Source of the DNA: Castellaniella hirudinis
GTDB lineage: Bacteria; Pseudomonadota; Gammaproteobacteria; Burkholderiales; Burkholderiaceae_B
Assembly: GCF_042651965.1 (NCBI RefSeq)
Contig: NZ_JBHSDY010000003.1
Coordinates: 62,001 to 126,000 of the forward strand
Direction of reading: 5' to 3'
Length of the DNA: 64,000 nt
Program-made: the position numbers and the translations under genes
The notes under the pieces: generated by a model
The model's database searches: none
What the model was told of the DNA's origin: nothing
What the model saw: the letters and a program-made list of their open reading frames with translations, nothing else
In this document: positions 52,963-61,421 of the stretch, one piece after another
Position numbering within the stretch: position 1 is the first letter of the stretch
Layout: each line of letters opens with the position of its first letter

Positions 52963-54351
52963 ATCTGGAGGGAAATCCACGACTACGCCCAGCCCCTGTC
53001 CCTCCAGCCCGTCTTCAAAGCGCAGGGTGGCGCCGTGCAGCGCCGCGATGCGCGCCACGATGGACAGGCCCAGGCCATTGCCCGTCTGTTCGGTGCCCAG
53101 CACCCGGAAGAATCGCTCGCCCAGGCGCGCGCGCTGATCGGGCGGCACACCGGCGCCATCGTCGCGCACGGCCAGACGCGTGCCGCCTGACGGCAGCCGC
53201 GAGGACTCGATGCGGACGCGGCCGCCTTCGCGGCCATAGCGCACGGCGTTGTCGATCAGGTTGCGCAGCGCGCTGGCCAGCAGCGTGGGGGCCGCGTGCA
53301 GTTTCGGGACCGCCAGGGCACGCTCCATCCGGATGCCCGGGGCCGATGCTTCCATGTTCAGGTTGTCGAGCAGGGCATCCAGGACTACGTCCTCGCGCAC
53401 CAGGGGTTCGGCCTGCGGTTCCAGCCGGGCCAGCGCCAGCAGGCTCTCCACCAATGCGGTGCAGCGGTCCAGATCGGCGCGCAACTGACGCAGGTGGGCG
53501 TTCGGCAGTTGCAGTTCGCGCTCGATGAGCTGCACGCGCATGCGCAGCGCGGCCAGCGGTGTGCGCAATTCGTGCGCCGCGTCGGACGTGAAGCGCCGTT
53601 CGCTGTCCAGCGCCGTAGACAGGCGCGCCAGCAGCGCGTTGAGCGCGTCCAGGATAGGCTGCAGTTCGCGTGGCGGGTTTGGCGTCTGCACGGGCGTCAG
53701 GTCATGCGGCGACTTGACGTCGATGAGCATGGCCGTGTCCTCCAGCGGCCGCAGCAGGCGCCGGATCAGGAACCAGCTCAGCAGACCAAGCATCGCCAGC
53801 AGCCCCAATGCGGGCCAGGCCAGGTTCTCGGCCAGTTCCTCCAGCAGGTCCAGGCGCTCCTCCATCGGTTGGGCCACCTGGACGGTGACGCCGCCCGGGC
53901 CGGGGCGCACGTGCACGCGCCAGAACGCGCCCTCGGCCCGGACCGTGGCCATCGTCTTGCGCCGAGCATCAGGCAGGAAGGCTGTTTTCGGCGTGTCCTC
54001 GCCCCGCAGGAGCACGCGGCCATCGGGCGCGACGAGCTGGTAGTACATGCGCAGCTTCAGCGTGTCGCTGCGCTGTGCGCGGGGATCCTGGATGCCGCCG
54101 GCGGCCTCTCCCGGCAGGCCGATTTGCAGGACCAGGCGCGAGCCTTCTTCCAGCGCGTCGTCGAAGACTTCGCTGGTGGCGAACCAGGCCACCCCGACTA
54201 CGATGGCGAGGCTGGTCAGCCACAGGCCGACGCTGGTCCCCATCACGGCCAGCAGCAGGCGCTGCCGCAACGACCAGTCGCTATGCGCTGGCGTGGCGTC
54301 CGGAGGCCCATCGGGCCGGCGTCGGACCCAAGGCCATCGAAGAAAGTTCAT
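52960..54351 (-). CDS. qseC: Sensor histidine kinase, QseC-like
   Basis: A 463-residue inner-membrane kinase with two membrane helices (about 32-58 and 175-195) around a periplasmic sensor. A HAMP-like region follows, then the H-box SDAAHELRTPLAALRMRVQ, N-box LRNLIDNAVRYG, and G-boxes DDGAGVPP and GNGLGLSIV. The layout and neighbours are those of QseC, which in enterics responds to catecholamines or autoinducer-3; that ligand need not apply here. ATG 54351 overlaps the response-regulator stop as ATGA. Confidence 0.88.
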   Translation of the reverse strand: MNFLRWPWVRRRPDGPPDATPAHSDWSLRQRLLLAVMGTSVGLWLTSLAIVVGVAWFATSEVFDDALEEGSRLVLQIGLPGEAAGGIQDPRAQRSDTLKLRMYYQLVAPDGRVLLRGEDTPKTAFLPDARRKTMATVRAEGAFWRVHVRPGPGGVTVQVAQPMEERLDLLEELAENLAWPALGLLAMLGLLSWFLIRRLLRPLEDTAMLIDVKSPHDLTPVQTPNPPRELQPILDALNALLARLSTALDSERRFTSDAAHELRTPLAALRMRVQLIERELQLPNAHLRQLRADLDRCTALVESLLALARLEPQAEPLVREDVVLDALLDNLNMEASAPGIRMERALAVPKLHAAPTLLASALRNLIDNAVRYGREGGRVRIESSRLPSGGTRLAVRDDGAGVPPDQRARLGERFFRVLGTEQTGNGLGLSIVARIAALHGATLRFEDGLEGQGLGVVVDFPPD

Positions 54352-55016
54352 CCGGGGCACAGTCCGTAACCCTGATTGCGCACCGTCACGATGAACCGGT
54401 TGCCCAGTTTTTTGCGCAGGTTGTAGATGTGGACCTCGATGGCGTTGCTCTCCACCTCCTCGCTCCAGCCGTACAGCGTTTCTTCCAGTTGGGCGCGGCT
54501 CAGGATGTGGGTGGGACGGCGCATCAAGGCGTGCAGGACGGCGAATTCGCGCGCAGTGAGCGTGACCGGCGCGCCGTCCAGCGTCACGCGCTTGGCGGCC
54601 GGGTCGAGGGCCACTGCGCCATGGCGCAGTTCGGGGGTGTCCTGCGCTGCGCTCCGGCGCAGAGCCGCACGCACGCGGGCTGACAGCTCTTCCAGGTCGA
54701 AGGGCTTGACCAGGTAGTCGTCCGCGCCCAGGTCCAGGCCCTGCACACGGTCGGCCAGTGTGTCGCGCGCGGTGATCACGATCACCGGCAGGCGGGCGCG
54801 GGGCGTCCCGGTTGCGCGCAGTGCCCGGAGGACGGCGTCGCCGTCGAGGCCGGGCAGGCCACGATCCAGCAGGATGCACTGGTATTCGTGCGTTGCCAGT
54901 GCGGCCGAGGCCTGGTCGCCGCGTTGCAGCCAGTCCACCGTGTAGCCGTCCATCCGCAGCCATGATTGCAGGGAATCACCCAGCGAGGGGTCGTCTTCGA
55001 TTAGAAGGATGCGCAT
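54348..55016 (-). CDS. qseB: OmpR-family response regulator, QseB-like
   Basis: A 222-residue regulator. The receiver domain carries the acidic pair (EDD), the phospho-acceptor Asp in CILLDRGLPGLDG and Lys in DDYLVKPFD. The winged helix ends NLRKKLGNRFIVTVRNQGYGLCPG. It overlaps qseC by four bases. The start at 55016 has no strong ribosome site. Shared 9-mers upstream of this gene and of the ygiW-like gene may be its binding sites. Confidence 0.9.
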   Translation of the reverse strand: MRILLIEDDPSLGDSLQSWLRMDGYTVDWLQRGDQASAALATHEYQCILLDRGLPGLDGDAVLRALRATGTPRARLPVIVITARDTLADRVQGLDLGADDYLVKPFDLEELSARVRAALRRSAAQDTPELRHGAVALDPAAKRVTLDGAPVTLTAREFAVLHALMRRPTHILSRAQLEETLYGWSEEVESNAIEVHIYNLRKKLGNRFIVTVRNQGYGLCPG

Positions 55017-55112
55017 CCGGGCATCTTACGACGGAAAGATGAAGTGAAACTGATGCGCATGCGCGGCCTTTGATCCGTGGCATGGCCGATGTCTCCAGGG
55101 GGGGCGGGCCGT

Positions 55113-55140
55113 GGGACAGAGAGGGGGATTTCCCTATAAT
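55113..55140 (+). promoter_or_regulatory. Strong -10 promoter placed for a leaderless queG transcript
   Basis: GGGACA (55113-55118) and a perfect TATAAT (55135-55140) are 16 bp apart. The queG ATG is at 55147, seven bases after the -10 box, where transcription would begin. No ribosome site fits between. The mRNA may therefore lack a leader. Confidence 0.6.
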
Positions 55141-55146
55141 TTCCCG

Positions 55147-56229
55147 ATGAACGGGAACAGTCATCCATGGTATCAACAGATCGGGGCCTGGGCGCGGGAA
55201 CTGGGCTTCTCCGACATCGGCGTCTCGGGGGTGGACCTGTCCTCGGCCGAGCCGTATCTGTTGCAATGGCTTGCGCAGGGCTTTCACGGCGACCTGGACT
55301 ACATGGAGCGGCACGGCCTCAAGCGCGCTCGGCCGGCTGAACTGGTGCCCGGCACGGTCAGCGTGATCACCGCGCGCATGCCGTATCTGCCGCGCCGGAC
55401 TGCGCCTGGCTGGCAAGCCCGCGAACTTGCGCGGCTGGACGATCCCGCCGAAGGGGTGGTGTCGCTTTACGCCCGGGGGCGCGACTATCACAAGGTGGTG
55501 CGCGCGCGTCTGCAAAAACTATGCGACCGGATCGAGACGCTGGTCGGGCCGTTCGGCTACCGTGTTTTTTCCGATTCGGCGCCCGTGCTGGAAAAGGAAC
55601 TGGCCAGCCGCAGCGGCCTGGGCTGGCGCGGCAAGCATTCCATGGTGCTCTCGCGCGATGCCGGGTCGATGTTCTTCCTGGGCGAGATTTTCGTGGACTT
55701 CGCGCTGGAGCCGACCGATCCGGTGAGTGCGCATTGCGGCACCTGTACCGCCTGCATCGACATCTGTCCCACGGGGGCCATTGTGGCGCCCGGCGTGGTG
55801 GACGCGCGCCGCTGCATTTCCTACCTCACCATCGAGTATCACGGCGCCATCCCCGAGGCGCTGCGTCCTCTGATGGGCAACCACATCTACGGCTGCGACG
55901 ACTGCCAGACGATCTGCCCCTGGAACAAGTACGCGCAGACCTCGGAACTGCCTGATTTCGACGAGCGCGCGCCGCTGGTCGGCCGCCGGCTCGTCGAACT
56001 GTTCGCCTGGGATGAGGCGACGTTCCTGAAACTGACCGAGGGCGGACCGGTCCGGCGCATCAATCATGAGCGCTGGTTGCGCAACATCGCCGTGGCCTTG
56101 GGCAATGCGCTGCGCGACGCCGATGCGGAACAGGCCGGGGAATTGCGCGCCGCCCTGCTCAGCCGCGCCGACCACGAAAGCGCCCTGGTGCGCGAACACG
56201 TCGCCTGGGCGCTGGCGCAGCGTCCTTGA
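55147..56229 (+). CDS. queG: Epoxyqueuosine reductase QueG
   Basis: A 360-residue cobalamin- and iron-sulfur-dependent enzyme that makes the last step of queuosine in tRNA. Two [4Fe-4S] clusters are visible: CGTCTACIDICPTGAI and GCDDCQTICPWN with a preceding Cys in RRCISYLT. The active-site region LEKELASRSGLGWRGKHSM is typical. A HEAT-like C-terminus follows. ATG 55147 gives the normal length; the open frame back to 55111 crosses the promoter. Confidence 0.95.
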   Translation: MNGNSHPWYQQIGAWARELGFSDIGVSGVDLSSAEPYLLQWLAQGFHGDLDYMERHGLKRARPAELVPGTVSVITARMPYLPRRTAPGWQARELARLDDPAEGVVSLYARGRDYHKVVRARLQKLCDRIETLVGPFGYRVFSDSAPVLEKELASRSGLGWRGKHSMVLSRDAGSMFFLGEIFVDFALEPTDPVSAHCGTCTACIDICPTGAIVAPGVVDARRCISYLTIEYHGAIPEALRPLMGNHIYGCDDCQTICPWNKYAQTSELPDFDERAPLVGRRLVELFAWDEATFLKLTEGGPVRRINHERWLRNIAVALGNALRDADAEQAGELRAALLSRADHESALVREHVAWALAQRP

Positions 56230-56640
56230 TCACCCCTCCGACACCTTGGCGCGCAGTTGCTTGAGGGCGCTGCGTTCGGTCTTTGCCTGTTGACGTCGGC
56301 GCCTGGCCCCCTGCGTGGGCCGTGTGGGGCGCCGGATTTCGGGGACGTCGCCGGCCCGGTCAATCAGTTCCTGCAGGCGCGCCAGCGCTTCCAGCCGGTT
56401 CTGGGCCTGATTGCGGCTGGATTGCGCCTTGATCACGATGATGCCCGCCGCCGTGATGCGATGGTCGCGCAGGCCCAGCAACCGTTCGCGGACGGGTTCG
56501 GGCAGCGTGGAAGCATGGATGTCGAAGCGCAGGTGGACGGCGCTGGAAACCTTGTTGACGTTCTGGCCGCCCGCGCCTTGAGCGCGGATGGCGGTGAATT
56601 CGACGTCCTGCGCCTGGATGGGGTATCGGTGCCGTGTCAT
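56230..56640 (-). CDS. arfB: Ribosome-rescue peptidyl-tRNA hydrolase ArfB (YaeJ)
   Basis: A 136-residue release-factor-like protein with the catalytic GGQ at 24-26 (QGAGGQNVNK). The C-terminal tail is basic (RPTQGARRRRQQAK), which inserts in the empty mRNA channel of stalled ribosomes. No codon-recognition domain is present. It overlaps the diguanylate cyclase gene by four bases and abuts the queG stop on the other strand. Confidence 0.95.
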   Translation of the reverse strand: MTRHRYPIQAQDVEFTAIRAQGAGGQNVNKVSSAVHLRFDIHASTLPEPVRERLLGLRDHRITAAGIIVIKAQSSRNQAQNRLEALARLQELIDRAGDVPEIRRPTRPTQGARRRRQQAKTERSALKQLRAKVSEG

Positions 56641-57800
56641 GAGCGGGACTCGCGTGTCCGCGGATCACTGGGCGCAGGGTCGTATCGCCGGCGGTGGCGC
56701 GTCAGCCCCTTGGCCCGATACATGTCGGCGTCGGCCTGCGCCAGCAGGGTGTTGCTGTCGCTGTCGTCCTGGCCGAACCGCGTCAGTCCGATGCTGGGGG
56801 TGATGTAGATCGGGGTGTCCCGCCAGAGGATGGGCTGCGTCAGGGCATGCGTGATGCGGGTGACCAGTGCGTCCGCGGCCGAGTCTTCGATGGTGTCGGG
56901 TGCGATGACGGCGAACTCGTCGCCGCCCAGGCGGACCACGGTATCGTGTTCGCGCACGCAGGCCAGCAGGCGTTGCGCGACCGTCCGCAGCACCTCGTCT
57001 CCGGCGGCATGGCCGAAGGTGTCATTGACGGGTTTGAATCGGTCCAGGTCGAGCAGCAGGATATGGCCTTGCGTACCGGCTTGTTTGACGCGGTCCAGGC
57101 GTTCTTCCAGCAGCAGGCGGTTGCCCAGGCCCGTCAGCGGGTCATGCCGGGCCTGGCGGCGCAGCTCTTGCAATTGGGTGTTGTAGGTCTGGGTGACTTC
57201 GGAAATCTCGTCGGCCCAGTCGGCGGGGATGGGGTCCAGCGCCTGATGGCGATGCATGGCCTGGCACAACTGCAGGAGGGGCTCTCCGATGGTGCGCCTG
57301 AAAGTCCACAGCGCGCAGGCCAGCACCACCGCCAGCATCGACAGAAAGACCGCCAGTTGCGGCACCAGGCTGCGGGAAACCGCAGTAAAGATCGACAGGG
57401 GCCGAAAGGCCACCTGCAGCTCTCCCAGCATGTGGACGGCGCCCGTTTCATCCACGTACTGAAGCGGCGTGCTCAAGGTGTCTTTGCTGTTTTTGTCGGG
57501 CAGTGTGCCGGCCTGGATCAGTTTCTGGGCGCATTGATCCATTGCGCTGACCCCTCGCACATTGGGCTGCAGCGTCATCGCCTGAATAATGCCTTCCGCC
57601 GTCAGGCTGTTGCAGTCCCACAGCGGCTTGATCAGCACGTGCGCGAAGGTGTCCAGGGTCTGGCTGCGCTGATTGCTGACCGTGAGGCGCTGGTTCTGGT
57701 AATACAGCCCGGTCGTGAGGGCGGCGGTCAGCACATAGGCCAGGGCCAACAGTGGTAATAGCTGGCGCAAGAACCGCGTGTAGAGTTTTTGGACGGGCAT
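56637..57800 (-). CDS. Membrane diguanylate cyclase with periplasmic sensor
   Basis: A 387-residue protein. Helices at about 13-33 and 147-167 frame a periplasmic domain of some 110 residues that contains two cysteines, C63 and C90. A HAMP-like linker leads to a GGDEF domain with active site GGDEF at 292-296 and an intact inhibitory RxxD site (R283-D286). It should make c-di-GMP under product control. Its start codon shares one base with the stop of the upstream binding-protein gene (TAATG), so the two are translated together. Confidence 0.92.
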   Translation of the reverse strand: MPVQKLYTRFLRQLLPLLALAYVLTAALTTGLYYQNQRLTVSNQRSQTLDTFAHVLIKPLWDCNSLTAEGIIQAMTLQPNVRGVSAMDQCAQKLIQAGTLPDKNSKDTLSTPLQYVDETGAVHMLGELQVAFRPLSIFTAVSRSLVPQLAVFLSMLAVVLACALWTFRRTIGEPLLQLCQAMHRHQALDPIPADWADEISEVTQTYNTQLQELRRQARHDPLTGLGNRLLLEERLDRVKQAGTQGHILLLDLDRFKPVNDTFGHAAGDEVLRTVAQRLLACVREHDTVVRLGGDEFAVIAPDTIEDSAADALVTRITHALTQPILWRDTPIYITPSIGLTRFGQDDSDSNTLLAQADADMYRAKGLTRHRRRYDPAPSDPRTRESRS

Positions 57801-58690
57801 TACGACAGGTGCGGCTGCAGCAGCAGATGCCGGTAGCGCGGCGGCACGATATCCGGACTGTAAAAGGGATTTTCCAGACTGATGACGGTGCGTTTTTGCC
57901 AGGATTCTGCAGGCGGCAGTTGGCGCATCTGCGACCAGATGGACTCGAACTTGCCGTTCTCGGAGATGATGTCGAAACCCTTTTGCAGCGCCTGGTACAG
58001 CGCATCGGCGCTGGGATGCGGAGACACCCAGACAAAACGGTACCAGGGGTATTTCAGCAGCAGGAATTGATCCAGCGCGAGTTGCGGATAGCGCCGCCGG
58101 AAGTGCGGCAGGAAATAGCTCAGGGACTCTTCCATTCCCATGGGAAACAGGTCGATCACCCCGGTCCGCATCTGCTCGGCGAATTCGCCATTGCGCCAGC
58201 CCTGGACCTCGCGGGTGGTGATGCCGGCCTTGCGGTAGATTTCCACGTCCCACCAACTGGAGCCTTGCCCGATCGTCAGCGTGCGCAGGTCGTCCAGCGT
58301 GCGGACATGGCTCAGCCTTGCTGCGTGGCTTTCCAGCACGAAGGGCGTGCGCCAGCCCAGCAGGCCGCGCTCCAGCGGCACGGGGATCATGCGTAAACGG
58401 CCTTCCTGCACCCGTTTCAGGCGGGTGGGAGAGGCCGGCAGCAGATTGATGTGGATGCGACCGGCGGTGATCTCGTGCAGATTGCGTTCTTCGGTCGCAT
58501 GGGGGGCGTTGACCAGATCCGCGGACAACCCGCTGGCCTGCAAGGCCGCGTACAGCAGGGCGGTGCAGTGCGCCAATGACGGCTCCGTCTGCACGGCGTA
58601 CACGGGGCGGGTGGCTGCATACGACGGCAGGCAGGCGCCGGCCATCAGGCCCAGCAGGCTGCGGCGATAAGGTGAAAATGAAGTGTTCAT
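57800..58690 (-). CDS. Periplasmic solute-binding-like protein paired with a diguanylate cyclase
   Basis: A 296-residue exported protein. The signal peptide has two arginines (PYRRSLLGLMAGACLPSYA), so Tat export is possible. The mature part resembles type 2 periplasmic binding proteins (VDLFPMGMEESLSYFLPHF; RTLTIGQGSSWWDVEIYRKAGI). No transporter genes are next to it; instead a membrane diguanylate cyclase follows with a one-base overlap. Inference: the ligand-bound protein may dock on the cyclase. The start at 58690 (MNTSFSPYRR) fits a signal peptide better than 58741. Confidence 0.75.
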   Translation of the reverse strand: MNTSFSPYRRSLLGLMAGACLPSYAATRPVYAVQTEPSLAHCTALLYAALQASGLSADLVNAPHATEERNLHEITAGRIHINLLPASPTRLKRVQEGRLRMIPVPLERGLLGWRTPFVLESHAARLSHVRTLDDLRTLTIGQGSSWWDVEIYRKAGITTREVQGWRNGEFAEQMRTGVIDLFPMGMEESLSYFLPHFRRRYPQLALDQFLLLKYPWYRFVWVSPHPSADALYQALQKGFDIISENGKFESIWSQMRQLPPAESWQKRTVISLENPFYSPDIVPPRYRHLLLQPHLS

Positions 58691-58760
58691 AAGGCTGGTG
58701 GCCTGGATAAATTTGTTTCCAGACTTTGCATTCAGCATCATAGACGGGATAGTGTGAAGT

Positions 58761-59357
58761 CTAAAGTAAAGAATCCTTAATTTCGCGCCAGGCGCCGGGC
58801 GGCAGATCTTCCAGGCCCCAGGGGCCGATGCGGATCCGCACCAGGCGCAAGGTCGGCAGTCCCACGGCGGCCGTCATGCGCCGGACCTGGCGATTGCGGC
58901 CTTCCTGGATAGTGATTTCCAGCCAGGCGGTCGGGATGCTTTTGCGGAACCGCACCGGCGGATCGCGTGGCCAGAGCTGCGGTTCCGGCAGCAGGCGGGC
59001 CTGGGCAGGCAGGGTGGGGCCGTCCTTCAGCGCCACACCGGTCCGCAGGTGCTGCAGTTGGGCCTCGGTCGGTTCGCCTTCGACCTGCACCCAGTAGGTT
59101 TTCGCCATCTTGTGCCGGGGATCGGCTATGCGCGCCTGCAGGCGGCCGTCGTTGGTCAGCAGGAGCAGGCCTTCGCTGTCGCGGTCCAGCCGCCCGGCCG
59201 GGTAGACGCCGGGGACATCGACAAAGTCCTTGAGCGTAGCGCGGCCTTGATCGTCGCTGAACTGGGTCAGCACGTCAAAGGGTTTGTTGAGCACCAGCAG
59301 CCGTGATTGCGCGGGCGGTTTCCGGGGCGTCCGGCGCGCCCCGCCGGGTCTCGTCAT
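58761..59357 (-). CDS. 23S rRNA pseudouridine synthase, RluE/RsuA type
   Basis: A 198-residue pseudouridine synthase of the RsuA family. The catalytic Asp is in PAGRLDRDSEGLLLLTNDG, and QEGRNRQVRRMTAAVGLPTLRLVRIRIG is the conserved end. There is no N-terminal S4 domain, as in RluE, which modifies 23S rRNA position 2457 in E. coli. GAGGG lies 8-9 bases before ATG 59357. Confidence 0.9.
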   Translation of the reverse strand: MTRPGGARRTPRKPPAQSRLLVLNKPFDVLTQFSDDQGRATLKDFVDVPGVYPAGRLDRDSEGLLLLTNDGRLQARIADPRHKMAKTYWVQVEGEPTEAQLQHLRTGVALKDGPTLPAQARLLPEPQLWPRDPPVRFRKSIPTAWLEITIQEGRNRQVRRMTAAVGLPTLRLVRIRIGPWGLEDLPPGAWREIKDSLL

Positions 59358-59435
59358 TGATTGGCCCTCATTTTTCGGATCAACGGGATTGGGTGGCAAT
59401 GGGCGTGAAAAGCAGGCGCTGCGAAACGTCGTACC

Positions 59436-60191
59436 TCACGCCCAGGGCGCCAGGGTCTTGTCTGCGATGTCGGCCCAGCCCTGGTTGGCCGTGGGGTTCG
59501 CCGGGCTGGGATGCAGCAGGTAGGCCGTGGGCACGCTGTCGCCCACGATGGCCTGCGCGCGGCCATGGGCGAACCGCCCGATCCCGACGACCACGCGGGG
59601 GCGGATTGCGTGAATGACGGCATTCAGTGCTGCGTCGCAGAGGCCGAACAAGGGCTCGCGTTCGGCCTTGTGCAATTGTTCGGGGACCAGGTTGCGGTTA
59701 TTGCGCAGAAACAGCAAGGGACAGTAGTTCCAGACGAACATGTCCTGGAAGAACCGGGCCGGGTCGTTGAAGCGTCGCTGCGCCCAGTTCCAGAAGCGAT
59801 CCCCGCTGCCTTCGCTGCGGCGGCAGGCAAAGCCCATGATCGGATATTTGTCATGTTGGTCCGGCAGCGGGCCGCCCAGCGGTTTTTCGATCTTCAGCCA
59901 ATCGCGTGCCATGGAAACCTCGCCGAAGGGGACGCCGGTTTGCGCCATGCCCCAGGGGCCGGGGTTCATGCCGACCAGCAGGATCCGCCCCTGTCGGCTG
60001 CCGTACCGCTGCAGGTATTCGCGGTGCGCCGGCCACATATAGATCAGCGGGTTATAGACGTGGCTGGCGCTGGGGAAGGCCAGCACCTGCAGACTGCCCG
60101 CGAGCACGCGTGCGATGGCCGTGCTGGTGTTGTCCAGGTCGGGATCGAAGTCTGCAATCATGTGTTCTGCTGTCATGACGTCTGCTGCCAT
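59436..60191 (-). CDS. SMUG-type uracil-DNA glycosylase
   Basis: A 251-residue glycosylase. The catalytic region VGMNPGPWGMAQTGVPFGE and the second motif HPSPANPTANQGW match the SMUG1 branch of the uracil-DNA glycosylase superfamily. The branch is better known in animals and occurs in scattered bacteria. It removes uracil and oxidised pyrimidines such as 5-hydroxymethyluracil from DNA. The first ATG at 60191 is used; ATG 60173 (MTAEHMIADF) is an alternative. It stands between unrelated genes. Confidence 0.87.
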   Translation of the reverse strand: MAADVMTAEHMIADFDPDLDNTSTAIARVLAGSLQVLAFPSASHVYNPLIYMWPAHREYLQRYGSRQGRILLVGMNPGPWGMAQTGVPFGEVSMARDWLKIEKPLGGPLPDQHDKYPIMGFACRRSEGSGDRFWNWAQRRFNDPARFFQDMFVWNYCPLLFLRNNRNLVPEQLHKAEREPLFGLCDAALNAVIHAIRPRVVVGIGRFAHGRAQAIVGDSVPTAYLLHPSPANPTANQGWADIADKTLAPWA

Positions 60192-60214
60192 GTTACGCCG
60201 TGGCGCGTGCCCGC

Positions 60215-61081
60215 TTAAATCGCGTTCAGCGGTATCTTCAGGTAATGCACCCCGTTGCCTTCGGCAGGCGGGAACTGGCCGGCCCGCATGTTCACCTGCA
60301 CTGAGGGCAGAATGAGTTTCGGCATCGGTAATGTGGCGTCGCGCCGGCTGCGCATGGCGACGAACTCGGCTTCGCCGATGCCGTCGTGGATATGAATATT
60401 GTCCCGCCGCTGCGCCGCGACGGTGGTTTCGCAGACGAATTCGTCACGCCCCGGGCTCTTGTAGTCGTGGCAGAGGAAAAGCCGCGTGTTCGGCGGGAGT
60501 GCGAAGATCTTCTGGATGGACCGATACAGCGTTGCCGCATCGCCGCCCGGGAAATCGCAGCGTGCAGTCCCGGAGTCGGGCATGAACAGGGTGTCGCCCA
60601 CGAACGCGGCGTCACCGATCACGTGGGTCATGCATGCCGGGGTGTGGCCTGGCGTGTGGATGACCCTGGCCTCGATCGTGCCCAGTCTGTAGGTCTCTCC
60701 GTCCGTGAACAGGTGATCGAACTGGCTGCCGTCGCAGGCGAAGTGGTCATCGGTATTGAAGAGCCGGCCGAAGTGGCTCTGTACGGCACCGATGTGTTCG
60801 CTTGCACAGAGCTTGCCGCCTAGCTGGCGTTGAATCCGCTTCATGGCCGACAGATGATCCGCATGCACGTGCGTGTCGATGATGAACGACGTGCATAGAC
60901 CGTGATCCTTGACGAAGGAAACGATCTCGTCGGATGAGTGGTGCGCGGTACGCCCCGATGCATCGTCGTAATCGAGCACGCTGTCGAAGATGGCCGCACT
61001 CAAGGTCGCCGGGTCCCAGACGACATAGCTGAACGTACCGGACGGTGCGTGAAGAAACGCCTTGACTTCAGGATGTTGCAT
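60215..61081 (-). CDS. MBL-fold hydrolase, persulfide dioxygenase/Blh-like
   Basis: A 288-residue metallo-beta-lactamase-fold protein with a complete metal motif THVHADHL, then HTPGHTPACMTHV and FVGDTLFMPDSGTARCDFPGG. The last block is shared with ETHE1-type persulfide dioxygenases and with Blh proteins of H2S-detoxification operons. It may oxidise glutathione persulfide to sulfite. No rhodanese or BigR-type regulator is adjacent, so the role is an inference from the motif. Confidence 0.82.
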   Translation of the reverse strand: MQHPEVKAFLHAPSGTFSYVVWDPATLSAAIFDSVLDYDDASGRTAHHSSDEIVSFVKDHGLCTSFIIDTHVHADHLSAMKRIQRQLGGKLCASEHIGAVQSHFGRLFNTDDHFACDGSQFDHLFTDGETYRLGTIEARVIHTPGHTPACMTHVIGDAAFVGDTLFMPDSGTARCDFPGGDAATLYRSIQKIFALPPNTRLFLCHDYKSPGRDEFVCETTVAAQRRDNIHIHDGIGEAEFVAMRSRRDATLPMPKLILPSVQVNMRAGQFPPAEGNGVHYLKIPLNAI

Positions 61082-61169
61082 GAGGCACTCCTTTGGTGTT
61101 CGCCATGAGGCCGGGCTCGGTCGTGCAGATGAATACGAAGCTTACCGCGTGATCCTGGGGCCAGACAGC

Positions 61170-61202
61170 AAAAAGCCCCCGAATCCATAGGAATCGAGGG
61201 CT
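61170..61202 (-). terminator. Rho-independent terminator of tRNA-Phe
   Basis: On the minus strand, AGCCCTCGATTCC-TAT-GGATTCGGGGGCT forms a 13-bp imperfect stem followed by TTTTT. It starts 11 bases after the tRNA CCA end. Confidence 0.88.
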
Positions 61203-61212
61203 GATGCAATTC

Positions 61213-61288
61213 TGGTGGCCCGGGGCGGAATCGAACCACCGACACAAGGATTTTCAATCCTCTGCTCTACCGACTGAGCTACCGGGCC
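61213..61288 (-). tRNA. tRNA-Phe (anticodon GAA)
   Basis: The 76-base minus-strand sequence folds as a full cloverleaf. The acceptor stem GGCCCGG pairs with CCGGGCC before the discriminator A, with CCA encoded. The D-arm includes GTAGCTCAG, the anticodon loop reads TTGAAAA with anticodon GAA, and the T-arm has GGTTCGATTCC. It is followed by a strong terminator and is divergent from hemA. Confidence 0.98.
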
Positions 61289-61379
61289 AAGACGCAGAAT
61301 CATACATGAAAATTTGATCCTGTGCAGGCAACGAGGCCTGAATACGACGGTCGGCGTTCCCTGAGCGCGCGTGGCGTCC

Positions 61380-61385
61380 TATAAT
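61380..61385 (+). promoter_or_regulatory. Probable -10 box of the hemA promoter
   Basis: A perfect TATAAT lies 37 bases before the hemA start. TTCCCT, 17 bases further upstream, is a poor -35 match (3/6). The transcript should begin near 61392. Confidence 0.5.
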
Positions 61386-61421
61386 ACAGTCCATCTTCGT
61401 GTGCAACTTCTTCTTGCGGGC

